From positions 2,792,501-2,856,500 of the forward strand of contig WPIO01000005.1 in the NCBI GenBank assembly GCA_009760855.2: a stretch of DNA of 64,000 nt. The letters are read 5' to 3'. A program made the translations under genes and the position numbers. Below the pieces are notes generated by a model. The model was not told where the DNA came from, searched no databases, and worked only from the letters and a program-made list of their open reading frames with translations. Shown here in pieces: positions 44,430 to 55,626 of this stretch (positions within the stretch are counted from its first letter, which is position 1; every line of letters starts with the position of its first letter). Origin of the DNA: Cristatella mucedo (lineage: Eukaryota; Bryozoa; Phylactolaemata; Cristatellidae).

Positions 44430-44768
44430 GAAATACTTGTTCAGGCTTCTGATGATCGAGCTCACATACGGAGTAGAAAACTCGCATCGCCGCTTAATAA
44501 AGTTTTGAATCGTATAGTCAAGTTATGCGGTCCTGATATCGAAAACAAGAAGCAAGCTATTTCCGATATTCTGGAGCAAGTATACCGATTCAAACCAATG
44601 GACGGTACAGCCAGGCAAATAACAGGAGCATCATGTTGCACTGCAGTGACTAAGAAAGCCCCATTATTGCCTATCGCTGGCTCCGATAGATTAAATCTAA
44701 ATAGTAAACTCAGCCCTGAGTATTTATGGGCTGCTACATCAGGTCTCCTCAATCTTACCTGTTTATAA
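44430..44768 (+). other. Unrecognised ORF, possible relic of a mobile-element gene
   Basis: A plus-strand frame reads ASDDRAHIRSRKLASPLNKV, LNRIVKLCGPDIENKKQAIS, DILEQVYRFKPMDGTARQIT and on to a stop after LLNLTCL. It is hydrophilic and charge-rich at first, looking more protein-like than its neighbours. The opposite strand is also open for 111 codons. I recognise no family and no repeat copy in the window. No splice sites were evaluated convincingly. Confidence 0.25.
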
Positions 44769-47250
44769 GAAACCAGCCCATAAAATACAGAGAGCAAAAC
44801 TACGCACGCGCTAGCGAATAGCTAGTGCATAAAATGCGTAGAACACGAACCGCTTGCATTGCATAGACCGTCAGACCATATTCTAACGCTAACAGACTTC
44901 ACATGAAACCGATACTGTCAGCCAACTGCCATCATTTAGTGGCTCACCGACTGAATCCGTTTTGACAGTATAGGCTCCATAAAAGAAATTTGCAAGTTCG
45001 CAGCAAACACTTGGAAGAAAGACAAGACTGCATCCGGTATTTTCAGAAGAACAAAAAATGTCTTTCCTCCGTGAACACCGTCTAAAAATATTAATCATCT
45101 TGTTAAAAGTATATCTCATTGCAGGAGTCACTTAGTTATATAGTTAACAATTTACGAGTTTATTAAGGAGCGTATTAGCTTGTATTAATCTTCAAATTTT
45201 TAGTCAAAGCAAAAACCTAGATTTACACCGTGCGGATTTTTAAAGTCTAGATCAGAAAAGTAAATAACGGAAGCCTAACAGTTACAAGCAACTGAACAGA
45301 AATATGGCTGCAGGCTTCCAGATTTCTTGTGCCAAGGATTCTGTGTGACTTCAATGCTCCGGTTATGCATATGAGAATTGTGCTCGTTCAGCCGTTTCAG
45401 CCTTTGATAGCTGCATCCATCCCCGATATTTTGCAGCTAATCGCATCACATCACTAATAAAGCATTTAAATGTTTGTGATAGTACAGGTAGCTAGTTTTT
45501 AATTGTACAAGATACACTAAATTGAAGTTTTGAAAAAATATTTTCTGCACGACGTGAATCGTTTAGCTACTATTTTGCTGCAGTCTCTGTTCAACACATA
45601 ATTAGGGAACAAAAAACCGTGCAAAGGAATTTCTCCTCTGTCATAGGGCCTATGAGGCAGCTTTTCACAGCTTTCTTGAAAACATAAATAAATCTCTATG
45701 GCAATCCAGATTGCAAATGTAATGGTCCACTAGATTAGCCGCCGAGGAATCAGCAATTTCATGTGTAATCAAGGCCATGCGAAAATGTGAAAATCATTTT
45801 CAGCATGTGAAAATCATTCTCGGAAAATATTCTTGATACTCTTTCCACAAATTAGACCAGCATGAACTCACTCGTGTTTAATTTTAGATTACAAATTGTA
45901 TATAGAAAACCTAATATTTTTCCTATTTCATATCGTTTATGAATTTTTTCAAAAACCAGTGTGACAGTTTCCACTTTAAAAAGTCAAATGTCAGTTTGTC
46001 TTAATTCTATTAATATACTTTTGAAAAGGAATATCAAAGAGTAAAATTGAGGTAAAGCATAAAACAAATAGCTAAAGTTTTGCCGATGCAGTGGTCGCGC
46101 TATTAACTAATAGGATCCGCCTTAATGGTTATCATTCCGCTTGCTGCTGTCAGTAAAGTAAAGGTCTGCTGAAAAGTCAACCGAAGAGCATGGCAGAGAA
46201 GTGCGAGCATCTCAACCTTTGGCTAAGACCCATAAATTCTCCCAAATCTTCCTTTTCCAAGAGGGAACGTTCAACGACGCAGAAAAGCGCACTCTAATAT
46301 GAAAAAGACGGCCGAAAGCATGCTTTCACGCATCATTACTGGCCGGTGACATGCACCTGCAATTGATCCATTCAAGTTTGTATTAACAGATATGTGTTAT
46401 TTATCCATTTTACCTATGTATTGCCATTACGTACTGAAATGAATATTCAAATTTTCAGCTTTCCAGTTCTTGCTGTCCCAGCTAGATCATCTGAACTTTC
46501 AAATTAGACGAAGTTTCTGGGATGATGAGCCACAATTGGAAGGAAGTACAGTACTTCCGATCCACTAAGCGTCAAACAAATCCTCAATGTATGGCCGCAG
46601 CTGTGCGGGTGGCTGTAAATTTTTTCGGGCGATATGCGGGCTTTCAACAGGCCACGTATACTGACGTTGTGTGAAGCATTTGAAAATATTTATTTAGAGC
46701 CAGAAACAAGCATCTGTTGTCGGTAAAATTGAATATACATGTGAGGTCGGCCCACCGCAAGTCTTTATGACCTCCCTTTTCTGGCAGGGAATGGAGTGCC
46801 TAGAGCTTCTGCTTTATCTCTTTTGCTGCAAAGCATTCCATTGTGCCTCAGTCGTGCTGATTTTGCCGGCTACTCGTGCAGGCCAAACAGCCTACCTCAG
46901 CCTCCGGTCGCTATTGCTCCACAGTCGTTATACGCAGTTAAAATCAGGAAACTGACTAGGCCACTGCATCAGCACCAAAGACGGATTCGTAAATTTAATA
47001 ATTTTTGCTTATAAAAATTGCTTTAAATATAGAAATTATCACTTATGTACAATAACGCATGCTATCATTAGTGCGTTAGCCAATTTTTTTAGTTTACTTT
47101 GGAAGTGACGATACCTGATGGCTACGATAGAAACACTGTTTGAAAGAGTGGTCACTTCATTCTATAAAGAGAGCACCTGTTAAGCAGTCACTGCACTGAA
47201 ACTAGGTGAAGAAGGCTCGCAGAACAATTTCAGATTATTTACCAGCCTAC
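44769..47250. other. Intron 6 of gene B, no recognised feature
   Basis: AT-rich non-coding sequence. A short direct duplication (tgtgaaaatcattttcagca / tgtgaaaatcattctcgg) occurs near 45785-45820. Confidence 0.4.
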
Positions 47251-47338
47251 CGATATGCGGCATTAGGACGCACGAACAGACGAATGACACCAGCAGGACA
47301 CCTCCAACCACGAAGAATGGCAACCTAAAACCTCCAGC
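47251..47338 (-). CDS. SLC18B1-like MFS transporter B, exon 6
   Basis: An 88-bp exon reading AGGFRLPFFVVGGVLL then VSFVCSCVLMPHI and one base; acceptor ...attgtag, donor gtaggc. Same length, phases and splice sequence as the gene A exon at 2712-2799, with 22 of 29 residues identical. It forms helix 6. Its final G plus GT from exon 7 makes Gly. Confidence 0.9.
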
Positions 47339-47620
47339 CTACAATATATAGCAAATTCATGCGCTCGAGAGGCTGAAAGAAAATATATTTTATTTTAATT
47401 TGAGCCTCATAAGCAAGCGCTGCCCGATTTATATTTTTTCCTGCCATATTATATTTGAATGTCAGGAGCTCGGACGCGCGCAGCAGCAATTCGGTTTGAT
47501 ATTCGAGATTCAGTCTGACAGTATGCAGCGCATTACTTCGGCATAAGCACGAAACGCTGGAACACTCAACCGCGGACCGATCGAGATCAGCCAGAGATAT
47601 TGCTTTTGTCAGCAGGAGTG
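47339..47620 (-). other. Intron 5 sequence of gene B conserved with gene A
   Basis: The counterpart of 2800-3100, sharing cagtctgacagtatgcag, gcattact and aaacgctgg in order. The 153-codon minus-strand ORF here (47786-47325) reads through this and exon 6 in the wrong frame, and is not taken as a gene. Confidence 0.65.
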
Positions 47621-48607
47621 CACCTCGCATTACGTAACGACATGAATTTGGAAACCCGAGCGCCTTCATTCGCTTGCGGTTGCTTTTCTTGCCACTACCG
47701 TGCAAAGGGGGTATACATGAGCCGACATCGTTCTGCGCCTCAAGACTCAAGCCGATTCCCTGCTCACTAACGCTCGTTGGATACAATAGGGAACTGTAGG
47801 GTGCGAGACTGAGCTACGAGACAAGCTATTGCTGCATATGCGGCACCGCTGCAGTCAAGAGCGGAAACAATTAAACAGTGAGCCACCAGCCTGCTGGTCA
47901 AAACGCATGCCGGGGTCGCGGTGATCTACAGAATTTACGCAACTGTTTTCCGTGTATTTTTTATTATATAGCAAGAGATTAACAGCTATACACTCATGTT
48001 GACGGTACCAGGCGTAATCAGAAATCCGCAGTCGGCGAAAATGGCCTTGCGAGCAGACTACAGACCGCCCGTCTCCTAGCAGTCCTCTTCTTAACTAAAA
48101 ATCAGTGGCTCCTGGTTAGGGGTACAGGGGCTCTTGGTTCGCATGAAGGCCGCGAACGGACTGTTCCAGCGAGCGAAGCAGCCATCTCAGCTAGCTACCA
48201 TTTACCAAAAAACCGTCCCTTTAACCCATACGCGCATGCTCAGTAATAATCTAACGGCTGACTACAAAGCTTCCAAGACGGGCTATCGGAGTAGGAGAGT
48301 GGCTCTAGAGTTTTCGGCTGGCGCATCTTGGGTCGCAGCTTCAAGTTTTTTTCTAGAGTAAGGCTACTACGGCTAGTCTATATATAGCTGAATGGCTAAC
48401 GCAGTGGTAACGTCAGCGAAAAGGCTCAGGGTTGGTTTACAGTCGCCACATAATTGTCTAAAGGGGTGATCTTACTTTTAGATGCACTCAGGTTATTCTG
48501 GTAAGACAGGTCTCCGCAGGTGTGCCGACTGCCTAGCCTTCGGTAGACAGTTTCAGATCTTGTAATTGAGAGCTGAATTGAGCGAAAATCATTTCTTTCC
48601 GTGATAT
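47621..48607. other. Intron 5 of gene B with weak tRNA-like segment
   Basis: Mostly unassigned. At about 48376-48445 the plus strand has agctgaatggctaacgcagt and, later, cagggttggtttac. This is spaced like the A- and B-boxes of a decayed tRNA-derived SINE. Confidence is low. Confidence 0.3.
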
Positions 48608-48668
48608 AATAATAATAAGTCTTTTGCATAGCATTCAAAGAAACTGAACGTCTATTCGGTCACTTCGA
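48608..48668 (-). mobile_element. Solo LINE-A/SINE 3' tail, diverged
   Basis: The plus strand reads ataataataagtcttttgca, tagc, aaagaaactgaacgtctatt, cggtcactt. It resembles the reverse of the shared stem-loop tail, with strong decay. Confidence 0.4.
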
Positions 48669-48959
48669 AGCTCTCTGCGAGAAGAAGGAAATAAGGAAGA
48701 GCTAATGACATGCAAGGTATCCTTTTTCGATGAGTATTTCAAAGCACACAGAAAGGCACTAATGGCCGCAGGTCGCGAGGACCACTGATTATTACCATTC
48801 ATTGATTAACAAACAGGTAAAGCTCAAAGCACACAGAAAAAAGTTCACTGTCGCGCTATGTAAAAACATTTCGCTCTCGTCATGACAGTGAAACGCACGC
48901 AATGTCGCACACAAGGGTTGCACAAGTCGCAAGCCCACAAAGGACAACTCATCCGGACA

Positions 48960-49585
48960 GAGCGAAGGCTGTGAGAAAGATGTAGGCTTTTAGCTTCTGT
49001 AGAAAGTCAGCAAATCCGGGGATCAGTCTAAAGAGGCATCTGAGCGACGACCTTCGGTGCACGGAGTTTCAGGCTTTCCACTGAGGCGAATAGGGGATTA
49101 ACAATGCGTAGCCAGGGCTAAAGAGCTTCTTCGGGCGGCTGTGCAGCGTCAAGGTATTTCGACGAAGAGAGCCTGCCATCTTTTTCTGACCAGTTCAGTA
49201 TGCCTTTAGGGCGAGCAGCCTTTAGGGCACAGCTTCAGGCTCTCCGAGCAGGGTTCCCTTTCTCTTTTAAGAAGGCTTCAGCAGATGCTTCGGTGACCGC
49301 TCGCTCAGGATAGAGAAGAACAGTTTGTATAGATGCCTGAAAAGCCCTTGCAGGCGAGCTAGTGGAAAGCACACACCGGAGCCTATGGCATCTGAGGCTA
49401 GCTCCTTCTCCTTAATTGGATGCAGCCATATTTTCATGGGCTGTGGCTAAATAGGTGAGCAAAGTGCAGTGCGGATGCGCAGCTTCGCGGTTTGATTCCG
49501 GCCACCAGGACGAAAGGAACGCTAAAGAGACGCTACGTGCGGCGCTCAGTTCGACGCACCTTCGGCGCTCTAATTTTAAGCAATT
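48960..49585 (+). repeat. Dispersed repeat R1, copy 2
   Basis: Colinear with 4450-4910: gggcggctgtgcagcgtcaa / gggctgttgcacctcgtcaa, then cagcctttagggc, gctcgctcaggat, gcttcgcggtttgattcc / gcttcgcggtgtgactcc and ggccaccaggac. No ORF is conserved between copies. It ends near a minus-strand LINE-A tail. Confidence 0.6.
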
Positions 49586-49599
49586 CTCTCCTGTGTATT

Positions 49600-51185
49600 A
49601 ATGATAGTAATAATAATAATGCATTTTTAGAGCGCCCATAGAGAACTCAATCTCTTTCTAGGCACTTTGCATTGGCTGCAAAGGATGGGCGATAGAATGG
49701 ATAGTAGTAGCATACTCAAAGACACCAACGTAGCATGATTAAAGGTAACATACATAGGGTTAGCATGAAATATGGTTAGCAGCAGCATGCTTAGTGTCAG
49801 CTCGCATAAGTACGCAAAGGACGAATCACATGAACCTATTGAATGCTGTGATAAACAGTGGCATTTTTAGCTTCTTTTTAAATGTGGTCAAGTCAGGGGA
49901 TGTCGTGATACCAGTCTTAGGTGATTTTCGGCCTTGGTGAGCATACAAAACACAGGCATGGTCTCCAAAGAATTTGAGGTTCATACGAGTTATAGGTAAA
50001 TCTATTAGATTCCGAAAAGCAAGTTGTACGATTTTTAGCCTGATGGAGGAGTATATCTGATAGGTAGGACGGAGCCAAAGAATGAAGAGACCTAAAAGTG
50101 AGTGACCTAACAATGAGTTCATGCTTGACTGGAAGCAAGTGCAGGTTGGCTAGAAGTGGTGTGACGTGGTAACTTCGACACTCACGATAGACAAGCCGAG
50201 CTGCAGAGTTTTGCACAAGCTGTAAGGGCCTGATTGCACACGCAGATAGACCAGAAAGCAGTGAGTTACAGAAGTAAAGATGGACTGTCACAATTGCATG
50301 GAGAAATTTACTTGTAGTGTCCCTGTCTGAGCAAGCCCGAACGTTAGCACTGTTATTGGAGCTAAAATTGGGCAGACTTGGCTGTGGAGCTGATGTGGTC
50401 GTCAAATGGATGGTCACTTTAAAACACCGCATCTAGATTTTCGTGTAGATTCAACAATGCTGGAAGAGCCTATTGTGTGCATTAACCTATCAAATTTCTG
50501 AATTACACATGGTTTTCTCATAGCTAGTAAGTTGGTTTTATTATCAGTGACTTTAAGAAAGATTGTTCCCACTCATGTGCGGATTTCATCAATACATAAA
50601 GGAAGGTATGTGCGAGGTTTCGACCTGCTTGACAGATGGAGGGCTGAAAGGGATCAAAGCAAAGGTACGACTGAATGTCATCTGTATAGACGCGAATGCC
50701 TGTGTTTCCTTGGCATTCATATGGTCAAGAGAGAGTACAGACCATGAAAAGAACCGGACCAAGTACAGAGCCCCGAGTTGCCCTATACTTCAATGGCTCT
50801 TCGTAAGATCGTTTTCCTGTCATGTAAATACTCTGGAGTCTTCCACGAGATAGGACAAACCATTGCAGTGCAGTATAAGTGTGCCCAGACAAAATGAAAG
50901 GCTCTCGAGAAGAATACGGTGATCAATAGTAGAAAAACTCTGACGAAAGGAGAAACGAGCAGAGAGACTCTACCTAAGTCTGCATTCCTAAGATCATTAT
51001 GCACCCGAGGCAATGCTGACTCAGTAGAGTGAATACCTTTAAAATCAGACTGGAACTTACTAGCTAGGCGTGAAATTTTAATGCATGATTTCAGCTGGTT
51101 TGCTACGACTTTTTCTAGTGTCATTGATAGGAAGCTACAACGGAGACTGGGCAGAAGTTGCTCAAGTTCTCTTGATCTAGAGTTG
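49600..51185 (-). mobile_element. LINE-A copy, minus strand, main part
   Basis: Tail and reverse stem-loop at 49600-49680, 3' UTR, C-terminal domain (171-codon ORF 50432-49917: DTTSKFLHAIVTVHLYFCNS, LQLVQNSAARLVYRECRS, LAPSYLSDILLHQAKNRT), then decayed RT. Further pieces are VANQLKSCIKISRLASKFQS, GIHSTESALPRVHNDL and ADLGRVSLLVS. It breaks off at 51185, where a plus-strand LINE-A begins; its 5' continuation is at 51831-52045. Confidence 0.82.
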
Positions 51186-51830
51186 CCTTCGTGAGTAGTC
51201 AGGCGCTTACAGCTCGTGAAAAACTTGGAAGCTAGGCTTGTCTGTCCTGAGCGTCGCAGTAGTTGCCACGTCGCAACACTTCTCGCCGTCCTGCATTGGC
51301 TACCAGTCAAGCAACGCATCGCCTTCATGGTTATGTCATTCACTTTTAGGTCTCTTCATACTTTAGCTCCAGCCAACTTATCAGATCTACTCCCCAAGGT
51401 GATAAGCATCGTGCCACTCGCTTTTCGGTATCTAATCATTTACTTATACCTAGTACAAACCTCAAATCCCTTGGAGACCATGCATTTAGTTCGTATGCTC
51501 CCAAAGCCTGGAACTCACTCCCGACTTGCGTCACGACGTGCCCTATTTTACCTCATTTGAAAAGAAACTAAAAACCCAGCAATTTATAAAACCATTTAGT
51601 GGGTCCATGTGATTTGTCCTTTACCTGCTTATGCGTGCTGACACTGTGCATGCTGCCTCTAACCATACGTGCATGCTGACCCTGTGCATGTCACTCCTAA
51701 CCATACTGTGGTTGTTGTCATAGAGCATGCTATTACAAACCATTCAATCACCCTTCCTTTGCAGCAAATGTAAATTGCAAGAAATTGAGTTCGCGAAAGG
51801 TGCTATAGCAAAATTATTATTATTATTATG
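51186..51830 (+). mobile_element. LINE-A 3' end inserted into another LINE-A
   Basis: It begins at RRLQL-equivalent sequence (caggcgcttacagctcg) and covers the C-terminal domain (LHWLPVKQRIAFMVM, FRSLHTLAPANLSDLLP), 3' UTR, degenerate stem-loop and (ATT)n. It lies in opposite orientation inside the LINE-A flanking it on both sides. Confidence 0.82.
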
Positions 51831-52045
51831 AGATATTCTTGATGTTAATTATTTACGGTAGCAGCAGATCGATGCATCGTAGAAGCAGGACAGTGGGAAT
51901 AGGGTCCAGAGGACTAGTACTCCTCTTTGGTTGTGATGTGAACTTCATGGCGAGGTAACTAGTGACCTCCTTGAATGTATGCATTGAAGTACTGCACGGA
52001 ATTGAGGGAGAGTATTCCAGGGGATGCTGCCGTCTTAGGAATGGA
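51831..52045 (-). mobile_element. LINE-A pre-RT segment, minus strand
   Basis: The reverse complement reads gtagcagcagatcgatgc in plus orientation and matches 12300-12450 (ctagtcctctggacc, ctacgacgcattgatatgct). It is the 5' continuation of the copy at 49600-51185, interrupted by the insertion at 51186-51830. About 60-70 bp expected between the halves are absent. Confidence 0.7.
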
Positions 52046-52049
52046 CTCC

Positions 52050-54170
52050 CTTACCTTATATATGTATCTTCTTCTGTAACTCCACAAAGTCATAAATACT
52101 ATGTGGGTGTTACGCAGGAGTTTTTTGTAGCGAACTCACAGCCTATGCGGCTTTCGGTACGCATTCTGTAGCCAGCAGACTTCGTCTTACCCAACAAAGA
52201 GAAAGTGGGAAGCATAGCAGAGTCTGGAGGGCCGTTGAGGTAGTGAGTAGCATGGAAGGAGCAGCTCAGAACCGCGGAAAACGATGAGCCATAGTCGGCA
52301 GCAGGAGAGTAGTTGTCGTTGCCTAAGAATTGTGGAAGCGAGCTCCACAGTCTAGGACCTGCAGAGCTAAAGCTTCTGTAACCAACGGTCTTAAAGCGGG
52401 AGAATTGAACAGCTAATTTCTTTCCACACAGGACCTGAGGGCGTGAAGAGGCTAAAACTGGTGCAACAGTTTACCTAGGTACGAAGGAGCCAAGCCATGG
52501 TGGGCCTTGTGAATCAGCCTAAGAACTTTGCTCTGTAGCCGTTGCTCAACCGGCATCCATCCTAGCTCTTTCAGCAAAGGAGACACTTGCTCAAACCTCT
52601 AGTTCTTGAAGACTAGCCTTGCAGCCATATTCATAGTCAACTGCAGTGGCCTAGTTGCTTTCTTTGGTAGCCCAACCAAAAGGGAATTGCAATAACCATG
52701 CCGAGACAGAACTAAGGAGCTAGTTGAATTTTTTGCAAGCCACTGTGGAAGACAGCTCCTAATCTTGGATAGGGATCGGACGTAATGGCTAGCTGTAGAA
52801 GAAGTCTTCTGAATGAAGCTTTTACAATTTAGGCAGCTGTCGAAAACGACACCTAAATTTCGAGCACGTGGTGATGGTCGCAAACAGCATCGCCTATTCG
52901 AAGAGAAAAGCCTTTTAATCTAGCCACACGCTCAGGGTGTCCTATGAGCAGCGATTCGGTTTTATCGTCATTTAGATTCAGAAAGTTTTCCGACATCCAC
53001 GATCGAATATCGGCAAGGCAAGCATTCAGTTTCTCAGTTGCTCCAGCAGATTCCGACGGCTTGAATGACAAATACAGCTGAGTATCGTCAGCATAGAAGT
53101 GATATCCTATTTCATGGGCCTAAATCACTTTTGCCAGAGGTTGAGTATAAATAGAGAACAGCAAGGGACCGATTACAGACCCTCGAGGGACTCCAAAATT
53201 AACCGGTCTCGTGTGTGCGACCTGACCCCCACACGACACGGATTGAACACGATCAGACAAGTACGATTTAAACCAAGCCAGTGCTTCGTCTGCCAGTCCG
53301 ATCGTTGTTCTCAATCGTTCAAGTCGAACATCGTGATCAATGGTGTCGAAGGCAGCTGACGGATCTAGCAGAGATAGGGCAGGGGTTGTCCCGTCGTCTT
53401 TGCCACGTAGAACGTCATTGTTAACACGGAGGAGAGCACTTTCAATGAAGTGCTGCCTCTTGAATCCTGATTGAAATGTTTCTGACATTTCATTCTTTTC
53501 AATATGTTCGACCAGCTTCTTAGCAACAATTTTCTTTAAGAATCTTTGACTAGAAATGAAGAAGGGAAACTGGGCGATAGTTTGATAGGACCTCTGTATT
53601 TAATTCAGGCTTTTTAAGTGTGGGTCTAACGATTGCCGATTTGAAGGACTTGGGACCACCCCTTTTTCCAAAAAAGCATAACAAATCTCGGTTATGGCAG
53701 GGCTAAGTTGGTCTCGATGGCCTGCCAGTGAATACCACAGAGATGATGGTATAGGATCTTCAGGAAATGAGCTCTTTTTGCTAGACCTTATTAAGGTAGC
53801 CACATCGCATGCAGAAACCTCGGAAAACCTTATAAGAAAGGTCACAGTTTGTGATACTGCAATTGCTTTAGTCGGAGGGGATTGTGGAGGCACGAGTGTG
53901 CACAATTTTTTTTATTAAAGAAGTCTGAAAATTTTTCGGCTGAGCCCTTAATATCTAGGGAGTCAGAACTCTCAGCTTTGGCCAGTAAATGGTTTACTGT
54001 CTTGCAAATCTGTTTAGGGTCCGACTGGCAGGAATTCAGCTTTCGAGTGAAAAAAGAAGCTGTGGCTTTTTTAAGCTTCCGGATGTAAACTCGAAGGAAG
54101 TCTTTGAAATTGACTAGATCTGCATCAGACCCCGATTTCTTGAAGCGACGTTCAAGCCTGCGCTTAACCC
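52050..54170 (-). pseudogene. LINE-B copy with most of ORF2 RT, frameshifted
   Basis: The most complete LINE-B copy, read on the minus strand. Linker RRFKKSGSDADLVNFKDFLR, RKLKKATASFFTRKLNSCQS, DPKQICKTVNHLLAKAES and AEKFSDFFNKK. RT: FQSGFKRQHFIESALLRVNN, LSLLDPSAAFDTIDHDVRLE, VNFGVPRGSVIGPLLFSIYT. Catalytic region in decayed form just after 53100 (tcgtcagcatagaagtgat is the reverse of FYADD-like codons). Then MSENFLNLNDDKTESLLIGH, RARNLGVVFDSCLNC and SLVLSRHGYCNSLLVGLPKK. The 3' UTR ends near 52050 with the reverse of the ctttgtggagttacag motif. Several frameshifts separate these ORFs, so it is inactive. Confidence 0.85.
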
Positions 54171-54325
54171 TGCGCATTTCTATCTTGTTGCCAAAGAAGC
54201 TACAGAAGCGATCAGCTAGATCATCACAGGGATCACTAGGTAAGGAGCTAACCTGGGTGCGGTTAAGGAGATGGTTGATCGTCGACATCAGCATCCTTTG
54301 GATTGTGCATCTGTGATTCAACATT
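54171..54325 (-). mobile_element. LINE-A-like 5' piece fused to LINE-B
   Basis: The first 35-40 codons of the 160-codon ORF (54324-53842) read MSTINHLLNRTQVSSLPSDP then CDDLADRFCSFFGNKI. This matches the LINE-A linker at 690-850 (TVNRLLNCSKVTAL, EACDDLADR) rather than preceding LINE-B sequence. A fully open frame crosses the junction into RRVKRRLERRFKKSG. Confidence 0.55.
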
Positions 54326-54479
54326 GTTTTTTTATAGAAGCTAGATTTGGCCTTTGCTATGATTGATTAGTACGATCTCCAGTAGTCCTCGCATGCATGA
54401 AAATGGCACTGAGTCCTGATCTTGTATATGCTTTTTTCAAGCTTGTACTTGGAAGCCAAAAGACTTACTAGATGCCAAA
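54326..54479. other. Short unassigned segment
   Basis: Between the LINE chimera and R1 copy 3; nothing recognised. Confidence 0.4.
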
Positions 54480-54850
54480 AGCTTGTATAAGCTGTTGCAA
54501 AGGCACCGACGGATATTGTGTTGTTTAAATAATAACTGCCAGCTTCAAAATGGTAGTAACGACCAACTGGTACTTACCACAGCGAGTCGTCTAAGAATGC
54601 TAACGTGTTGCTTACATGTTATTTTTGGCTGCTGTAACCCGAAAATGCAAAGGAGAAGGCAAATGAACCATATCTATTCAAGCTGTAGTCCCTTCGCCGA
54701 AAGAACGGTAGTCGCTTCGGGGCGTTTTCCAGGCCTTCATAAATACAGAGCTACCTGACTCGTAGAGCTGCTCAGAAAACCCGTCGGGCGTCGCGTCTTC
54801 GGCGCACGAGGTTCTATACTAAGAGAACTACCAAGTTTCCTACTAGATAA
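54480..54850 (+). repeat. Dispersed repeat R1, copy 3 (3' part)
   Basis: Matches 4985-5270: gtagtaacgaccaactggta / gtagtaacgactggccggta, then ccgaaaatgcaaaggagaag / ggaggaagagcaaatgcg, agagctgctcagaaaa / agagctgctcaaaaag and gcgtcttcgg. Only the distal half of R1 is present. Confidence 0.55.
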
Positions 54851-55421
54851 GTTAGAAAGTGGATGGAGCGAGGTGCCTTTGATGTGCACGCTCAATAGAA
54901 TTTGACTGGGAAATCTATCAAATCTGTTAGATGAGATTTTGAAAAGAAGAGAAATGCTCAGCAGTTCCTCGGAACCTTTGCTCTGACAGCTCCTCACAAC
55001 CTTTGCGAATGGTTCTATGCATGGTGAAATAGTGGTCGCTATCACTGACCAGCTTTGTTGCTTTCTTACATAAATGAGCATAGGTAGCATTAGTTCTCTT
55101 AAATAGTACTACATTATTGTCTTAGTGTTATTATATTCTATTATAATAATACTTAATTTCTTATGATTAAATCTTCTTTGAGGGGTCTAAAGATGCCTGA
55201 CAAGCAACTTGCCTTCGGTGATCAGCTGCTGGCCACTTTTGGAGATCAGCTTCATACCGTCTAAATGGAAGTAGAAATTGACGTATAGATAATAGGTCAA
55301 AAACAACTTCCGGGATACACCCCATTGCAGAGTCGCCTCAGGCTCTCAAAGATTGAGTATACACAATTTTAGAGGGCCAGTGGAGTTTTTCCGAGTGGCT
55401 TTCAAAGAGAAGGCTTTGACC
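54851..55421. other. Intron 5 of gene B, no recognised feature
   Basis: Non-coding sequence up to the hAT element; a 117-codon minus-strand ORF (55090-54737) overlaps R1 and has no recognised domain. Confidence 0.35.
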
Positions 55422-55429
55422 ATCTAGCA

Positions 55430-55618
55430 CAGCGGTTCTCAACCTGTGGGTCGCGACCCCTTTGGGGGGGTCGAACGACCCTTTCACAGGGGTTGCCTAA
55501 GACCATCAGAGAACACGCCTTTTCACATTTTGCACACAATAATTTTATGGTTGGGGGTCGCCACAACATGAGGAACTATATTAAAGGGTCGCGGCATTAA
55601 GAAGGTTGAGAACCACTG
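55430..55618 (+). mobile_element. hAT MITE, SPIN-like, with perfect 8-bp target duplication
   Basis: A 189-bp element. The 16-bp terminal inverted repeats are cagcggttctcaacct at the left and aggttgagaaccactg at the right, with one mismatch. The direct 8-bp duplication ATCTAGCA flanks it exactly (55422-55429 and 55619-55626); its length and TCTAG-like centre are typical of hAT insertions. Inside is the palindrome gggtcgcgaccc, with ggggtcgaacgacccttt, aattttatggttgggggtcg and attaaagggtcgcggcatta. From memory, this is the non-autonomous SPIN (Space Invader) hAT family, also called URR1 in rodents. No transposase; it depends on a copy elsewhere. It lies in intron 5 of gene B. Confidence 0.92.
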
Positions 55619-55626
55619 ATCTAGCA

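Noticed and set aside
47325-47786. 153-codon minus-strand ORF
   Set aside because: It runs through intron 5 and into gene B exon 6 in the wrong frame. The resemblance to an ORF at 2882-3082 reflects homologous intron DNA, not a protein.
53099-53359. Plus-strand ORF of 86 codons
   Set aside because: It is the antisense shadow of the LINE-B reverse transcriptase.
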